Of a DNA stretch of 64,000 bases, positions 60,177 to 64,000 are shown one piece after another. Source of the stretch: Sphingopyxis sp. (lineage in GTDB: Bacteria; Pseudomonadota; Alphaproteobacteria; Sphingomonadales; Sphingomonadaceae); contig JASBSJ010000052.1 of NCBI GenBank assembly GCA_030148985.1, forward strand, positions 1 to 64,000, in the 5' to 3' direction. Each line of letters starts with the position of its first letter. Within the stretch, counting starts at the first letter, position 1. A program made the position numbers and the translations under genes. The notes beneath the pieces were generated by a model. That model did not search any database. It had not been told where the DNA came from and was given only the letters and a program-made list of their open reading frames with translations.

Positions 60177-60889
60177 ACCGCGCCTTCCGTTCGGCCAAGT
60201 TCCAGCCAGCGATCGAACAGATCCGATCGCCGCCGCATCATGAGTCGGGCGACTTCGGGATCGCCGTCCGCGATAGCGGTGAGCAGGCTGCGTTGGAGCG
60301 CGCGCGCGCGGGCACGACGATCGGCATCGGAATAAAGATCAAAACCGCGCTCACCCAGTCCGAAACTATACCCGATCTCCATCACCAACTCGAGGACCGG
60401 ATTGCCGCTGAGCGCCGAAATCATCCGTGCCATTTCGACTTCCCCCGCAATCAGGTCGCGCGCGCTGTCCCGATCCTCGATCGTCGCGACGAACGCAGCC
60501 AGCCGTTTTACGTCCCCGGCCGTTCGCAGCCGCGCGGCGGCGGCAGCTGCTTCCTCGCCTATTGGACGCGTCACCTGGATCACGTCGGCAAGGGTAGCGC
60601 CGCGCAAACGCAGAAAATGGGTAAGCGAGCGGATCGCATCGCGCGCATCGGGCCGATCGGCAAAATATCCGCCCCCGGTTCCGCGCCGGATCCGGATCAG
60701 ATGATCGCTCTCGACGATTTTCGCTGCCTGTCGCAGCGTCGGGCGGCTAACCGCCAGCCGTTCCAGCAACTCCCCCTCGGCGCCGAGATAATCCCCGGGC
60801 GCGACCGACAGGCTGAGGTCGGAAAGCGCTCTGGCGGTTCGGCTGACCAGGGTTTCGCCGTGAGCTGGCGGAAGCGACGCTAGATCCAT
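60173..60889 (-). CDS. GntR family regulator, FadR/FCD subfamily
   Basis: 238 aa from ATG 60889. The N-terminal winged helix has DYLGAEGELLERLAVSRPTLRQAAKIVES (given in part) with the GntR signature SRPTLRQA. The C-terminal part is an all-helical FCD effector domain. The His residues that bind metal in many FCD proteins are replaced (for example MARMI and LMMRRRSD), so the ligand may bind without metal. Upstream, TTGTATAACTA at 60947 matches the TnGTnnnACnA form bound by FadR-type proteins. It is expected to control itself, the amidohydrolase at 61010, and the operons with copies of the element. Confidence 0.88.
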   Translation of the reverse strand: MDLASLPPAHGETLVSRTARALSDLSLSVAPGDYLGAEGELLERLAVSRPTLRQAAKIVESDHLIRIRRGTGGGYFADRPDARDAIRSLTHFLRLRGATLADVIQVTRPIGEEAAAAAARLRTAGDVKRLAAFVATIEDRDSARDLIAGEVEMARMISALSGNPVLELVMEIGYSFGLGERGFDLYSDADRRARARALQRSLLTAIADGDPEVARLMMRRRSDLFDRWLELGRTEGAV

Positions 60890-60946
60890 AACAGGTATCT
60901 GTTTATATCCGTATCGGCCAATAATCCACAATATTCTTTGCTTGAC

Positions 60947-60962
60947 TTGTATAACTAGGTAT
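60947..60962. promoter_or_regulatory. Candidate GntR operator, copy 3, at the divergent gntR/amidohydrolase promoter
   Basis: TTGTATAACTAGGTAT includes a full TnGTnnnACnA match. It lies 57 bp upstream of gntR and about 50 bp upstream of the amidohydrolase start, the expected autoregulatory place. Confidence 0.7.
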
Positions 60963-61009
60963 CTTTTAATCGCCCAAAGACTCGATGCGAGTCGAGAGGA
61001 GACTGCCCA

Positions 61010-62128
61010 GTGAAACCCTTTGTTTTCAGTGCCGACAGCCATATCATGGAACCCGCCGACCTGTTTCTCGACGGACTCCCCGCCTCATTGAAGGATCATG
61101 CGATCCATTCGCGCAAGGAGGGGGAGTATTTGATCACCGGCACCAAGGACAAGATTATCCACCGCCTGCGCGTCGGGCAGCACCGCGAGAAGGAATTGGG
61201 CGATTCTCAGCGGAAAGGGATCCGCGAAATTCCAGGTCGCCTGGATGATATGGAACTGGAAGGGATCGACGCCGAAATCTGCTTCCCTTCGCTTGGCCTG
61301 TGGCTCTACTGCCTCGACAACGCAGAGGCCGAAGCGGCGTCAGCGCGGCTTTACAACGACTGGAACGACCGCTTTCTTGGCGGGCATCCGAACCGGTTTG
61401 TCCGGTGCGGCATGTTGCCGGTGCTCAATTTTTCGAACACGATTGCCGAGCTCGATTATCTCGCGTCGAAGGGCTTCACCGCCGCGATGCTGCCCGCCAC
61501 GACACCCGGAAATTTACCCAAATATAATGACGAGGCCTGGGATCCGGTATTCGCGAAGGCGGCTGCCCTCGGCATGGTTTTCGTTATGCACACCGGCACC
61601 GGCTTGGAGACGGTGGTGGTCGAGCGCGGCCCCGGCGCGGCTATCATCAACTATGCCAACCAGATGAACGATGCGCAGCGTAGCGTCATGTATCTTGTCG
61701 CGGGCGGGGTGCTCGACCGCAATCGCGGCGCGAAGGTCGCCTTTATCGAAAGCGGTGCAAGCTGGCTTGTCGCACTCGCCGAGCGGATGGACGAGGTGTC
61801 GGTCGCACACGCCAATTTCGTGCGCCCCAAGCTCGACCGCGCGCCCAGCCAAATCATCGACGATCAGGTGTGGGCAAGCTTTCAGCACGATCGCGGCTGC
61901 ATCACCGCAGCCGCCGCCGGGCTGGCCGGCGCAAGGAATGTCATGTGGGGATCGGACTATCCCCATGCAGAGGGCACGTTTCCGATCAGCCGGCGCGTCG
62001 TCGATGAATTGTTTGAAGGACTGGACGTCAGCGAAGCCGTCCGCCGCGACATATTGGGCCTGAACGCCGCGCGGCTGTTCGGTATCGATCCGGTGGTGCA
62101 GACAAGCGAAACGGCGGTGGCGGTGTAA
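61010..62128 (+). CDS. Amidohydrolase-2 family metal-dependent hydrolase or decarboxylase, copy 2
   Basis: 372 aa from GTG 61010, eight bases after GAGAGGAGA. Metal motif SADSHIMEPADLF (D-x-H-xx-E), His in VFVMHTGTGLE and Asp in WGSDYPHAEGTFPIS. The domain is the ACMSD-like TIM barrel. The gene is divergent from gntR and shares the operator, so it is probably expressed with the GntR-controlled part of the pathway, in contrast with copy 1, which stands at the TetR-type element. Confidence 0.87.
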   Translation: MKPFVFSADSHIMEPADLFLDGLPASLKDHAIHSRKEGEYLITGTKDKIIHRLRVGQHREKELGDSQRKGIREIPGRLDDMELEGIDAEICFPSLGLWLYCLDNAEAEAASARLYNDWNDRFLGGHPNRFVRCGMLPVLNFSNTIAELDYLASKGFTAAMLPATTPGNLPKYNDEAWDPVFAKAAALGMVFVMHTGTGLETVVVERGPGAAIINYANQMNDAQRSVMYLVAGGVLDRNRGAKVAFIESGASWLVALAERMDEVSVAHANFVRPKLDRAPSQIIDDQVWASFQHDRGCITAAAAGLAGARNVMWGSDYPHAEGTFPISRRVVDELFEGLDVSEAVRRDILGLNAARLFGIDPVVQTSETAVAV

Positions 62129-62130
62129 TC

Positions 62131-62155
62131 CGCCCGCGCTCTTCACGCGGGTCGG
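62131..62155. terminator. GC hairpin between convergent genes
   Basis: CCCGCG-CTCTTCA-CGCGGG, extended by a few paired bases, lies between the amidohydrolase stop (62128) and the MFS stop (62162). No T-run is seen, so it is a possible bidirectional terminator only. Confidence 0.3.
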
Positions 62156-62161
62156 ATGACG

Positions 62162-63412
62162 CTATTCTTCGATCGGCTTCGCTGTCCGGCCCGCCATGAT
62201 CGCGGCGACGCCGCCCACCAGCAGGCAAGCCGACAAAACAGCCAGCGCCGGTTGAAGCGACAGATCACCATATTCCGGCATGAAATATTCGCTCAGCAAC
62301 CCGGCGACGGTGCCGCCCAGCCCGACTCCAGCCAGGCCGATCATCATGTTGATCGTAGCCGACATCATCGCCCGCATATGGCCCGGCACCTGCGAAAAAC
62401 TGAGCGCGATGATCGGGCCGAGGTGCAATGTCATCATGAATTTGACGACGACGAAGCAGGCGAGCGCGAGATAGGCATTGTCGGTCAAAGCGAAGGTCAG
62501 GCCGAAGGGAAAGGAGATCAGCAGGCCAATGCCTGCGAACCAGCCATTGAATCGCGGGTTCGCCTTGCCATAGCGGTCGCTGAACCAGCCCGCGAACAAG
62601 TTGCCCACGACCAGCCCGATTGCCATCGCTCCGCCCAGCCAAAATCCGGTTTCCGCCCGGCCCATTTCGTGGACGCGGCGGAAGAAGGAGGCGCCCCAAA
62701 GGATGAAGCCAAAGCCCGCTACCGGCACCATCGACAGCAACAGGCCAACCCAGCGCAGCGACGTATTGCCGACGATCGTCCGCAATACCTCGCGAAGGGT
62801 GGTTTGCGGCGGCATCTCCGGTGCGGCGCTGTTGCGCCGCCGCGGCTCGGCGGCAAACATCCAGACCACGAGGCCGAGCAAGATACCGGGCGCGCCGACA
62901 ATCACGAACACGATGCGCCAGTCGAACCATTGACCAAGCCACCCTGCGAGGGCAAGGCCGCCTGACAGGCCGATCGCATTGGCCGCCAGCATCGTCGAAA
63001 TGACGGTCGTACGACGTTCCTTTGGAAAAATTTCAACGAGCAGCGAATTGCCCGCCGGTCCCGCCCCGGCCTCCCCGGCCGCCAAGCCGATGCGCGCCAG
63101 CATCATCTGCCAGAAATTCTGCGCCATGCCGCAGGCAATCGTCGCCACGCTCCAGAAAGACACGCATAGCGCGATCACCAACCGGCGATCCCCGCGATCC
63201 GAGTAACGCGCGATGGGAAAGGCCGCGAGCGCATAAAAGGCGGCAAAGGCGATACCTGTGAGCAGACCGAGCTGCCCGTCGGTCAGCCCCAGTTCGACTT
63301 TAATATCGTCCTGGAAAAGCGTGAAAACCTGCCGATCCACATAGGAAACGATCGCCACCACCGCGAGCAGCGCGAGGGTGATGCCGCGCCGGCTGCCTGT
63401 ATCCGCATTCAT
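62162..63412 (-). CDS. MFS transporter (sphingomonad Spinster-like/organic acid type)
   Basis: 416 aa, 12 helices. Motif A is visible as GIAFAAFYALAAFPIARYSDRGDRRL (given in part), with VSYVDRQVFTLFQDDIKVEL (given in part) in the first helix and RIGLAAGEAGAGPAGNSLL in helix 4-5. The YVDRQ start is common in MFS proteins that stand next to TonB receptors in sphingomonad catabolic clusters. It may carry the substrate across the inner membrane after TonB uptake. Downstream of the TonB receptor gene, separated by a terminator. Confidence 0.88.
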   Translation of the reverse strand: MNADTGSRRGITLALLAVVAIVSYVDRQVFTLFQDDIKVELGLTDGQLGLLTGIAFAAFYALAAFPIARYSDRGDRRLVIALCVSFWSVATIACGMAQNFWQMMLARIGLAAGEAGAGPAGNSLLVEIFPKERRTTVISTMLAANAIGLSGGLALAGWLGQWFDWRIVFVIVGAPGILLGLVVWMFAAEPRRRNSAAPEMPPQTTLREVLRTIVGNTSLRWVGLLLSMVPVAGFGFILWGASFFRRVHEMGRAETGFWLGGAMAIGLVVGNLFAGWFSDRYGKANPRFNGWFAGIGLLISFPFGLTFALTDNAYLALACFVVVKFMMTLHLGPIIALSFSQVPGHMRAMMSATINMMIGLAGVGLGGTVAGLLSEYFMPEYGDLSLQPALAVLSACLLVGGVAAIMAGRTAKPIEE

Positions 63413-63429
63413 GCCTTGCCTCTTCCATC

Positions 63430-63462
63430 AAAAAAAGGGAGGTCCGGTCGCCCGTCCCTCCC
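63430..63462 (-). terminator. Intrinsic terminator after the TonB receptor gene
   Basis: On the minus strand GGGAGG, a loop of about 14 bases, and CCTCCC are followed by seven T. It lies 33 bp after the receptor stop and just upstream of the MFS start (63412), so the MFS gene may have its own promoter or partial read-through. Confidence 0.75.
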
Positions 63463-63494
63463 CCAATTGCTCCGCAGGAGCGCCCGTTGTGGAC

Positions 63495-64000
63495 CTAGAA
63501 TTTGTAGCTGGCAGTCACGCCATAGCTGCGTGGTTCATTATAGGACGTGCCGATATAAATGTTGCTGAGCAGCAGCGTATATTGCTGTTCCTGATCGTTG
63601 GTCAGATTCTTGCCCCACAGCGCCAGTTCGAAGTTTTTCTCCGGCCCGAACTTCAGCGCCACGCGAGCGTTAAGAATGCCGAGCGAACCCGAGTCCGACA
63701 CCGCGGCGACCTGCGCCGCTTGGGCCGGGGTCAGTCCCAACCCACCGATGCCCGTCGAGGTGAGCAGCGCTTCGGGAAGTTCGATCTGCGGCATCTTGCC
63801 CTGCCAGGCATAGACGACATTGGCGTCGAGGCCGACGCCGCCCAGATCCTTTGACAGATTGGCACCGACCGAGAACTGCTTTTTGACGATTCCCACGAAA
63901 TCATAGTCCGATTTATCGACCGGCACGATCACCTGACTGCCGAATGCGCCGGACACGCCGCGTCCTTCGTAGCGCGTATATTTGGGATCGGTGAGTGCGC
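63495..64000 (-). CDS. TonB-dependent receptor, C-terminal part, cut by window edge
   Basis: 168 codons are visible, open to the right edge. The strand reads ALTDPKYTRYEGRGVSGAFG at the edge, then alternating beta strands: FELALWGKNLTNDQEQQYTL (given in part) and the last strand SYGVTASYKF ending in Phe, as in outer membrane barrels. The NLTN motif is typical of sphingomonad TonB receptors. Such receptors bring large or poorly permeable substrates across the outer membrane, and this one probably serves the catabolic cluster. Plug and TonB box are outside the window. Confidence 0.9.
   Translation of the reverse strand, partial: ALTDPKYTRYEGRGVSGAFGSQVIVPVDKSDYDFVGIVKKQFSVGANLSKDLGGVGLDANVVYAWQGKMPQIELPEALLTSTGIGGLGLTPAQAAQVAAVSDSGSLGILNARVALKFGPEKNFELALWGKNLTNDQEQQYTLLLSNIYIGTSYNEPRSYGVTASYKF

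Overview
The window is a contiguous piece of a GC-rich alphaproteobacterial chromosome. It is most likely from a sphingomonad such as Sphingopyxis or a close relative. This is inferred from the codon use, the FnrN/FixLJ/cbb3 set, TonB-receptor and Fnr-box-type regulation, and many acyl-CoA degradation genes; no 16S rRNA is present to confirm it. No gene-free gap exceeds 300 bases.

Layout. (1) 1-385: the edge of an integrated element, with the N-terminus of a DUF4102-type integrase reading out of the window and a 3' fragment of a tRNA-Lys(CTT) that looks like an attachment site. (2) 483-12.9 kb: a microaerobic respiration island. It holds ccoNOQP-ccoG-ccoH-ccoI-ccoS (cbb3 oxidase, its copper pump and assembly factors), hemN, an OmpW porin, an FnrN regulator and a universal stress protein. 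Three Fnr/FixK-type boxes (9 of 10 matches to TTGAT-N4-ATCAA) sit in front of hemN, between ccoN and ompW, and in front of the stress protein. (3) 12.4-14.3 kb: a small K+-channel-like protein and a CYTH-CHAD protein. (4) 14.4-24.05 kb: a sulfide/persulfide module. A BigR/SqrR-like ArsR repressor, a tripartite RND pump (periplasmic lipoprotein, RND permease, TolC), a Cys-less rhodanese, sulfide:quinone oxidoreductase, a DUF2892 protein, a persulfide dioxygenase and a TauE/SafE permease are tied together by copies of one AT-rich palindrome. (5) 24.1-33.1 kb: a hypoxia/stress block with a lone receiver domain, a second Usp, a second FnrN whose recognition helix carries Cys in place of Ser, a DksA/TraR-like protein, an MgtC/DUF4010 membrane protein, FixL-FixJ, a quinone reductase, an HdeD-like membrane protein, a SpoIIAA-like protein and a GNAT.

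(6) 33.2-64 kb: a large catabolic cluster for an unidentified hydrophobic carboxylic or terpenoid/steroid-like substrate. It contains two acyl-CoA synthetases, enoyl-CoA hydratase, three class III CoA-transferase genes (one truncated, one duplicated), three pairs of thiolase-like protein plus DUF35 zinc-ribbon/OB partner, three amidohydrolases, a P450, an aldehyde dehydrogenase, SDRs, an APH-type kinase, a Gfo/Idh-like protein, two MFS transporters, an alpha/beta-hydrolase fused to a flavin reductase, and the end of a TonB-dependent receptor. Two regulators appear to split the cluster. A TetR protein is linked to a TTGAC-N5-GTCAA palindrome at two divergent promoters. A GntR/FadR-type protein is linked to a TTrTATAACTA motif at three promoters.

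How the parts fit: regions 2 and 5 form one oxygen-responsive programme (FixL/FixJ sensing, two FnrN proteins, cbb3 oxidase). The sulfide module feeds electrons into quinone through SQR while removing sulfane sulfur. The right half is a self-contained import, activation and side-chain-cleavage pathway with its own regulators. Most operons are tightly packed, with ATGA, GTGA or TTGA start/stop overlaps suggesting translational coupling.
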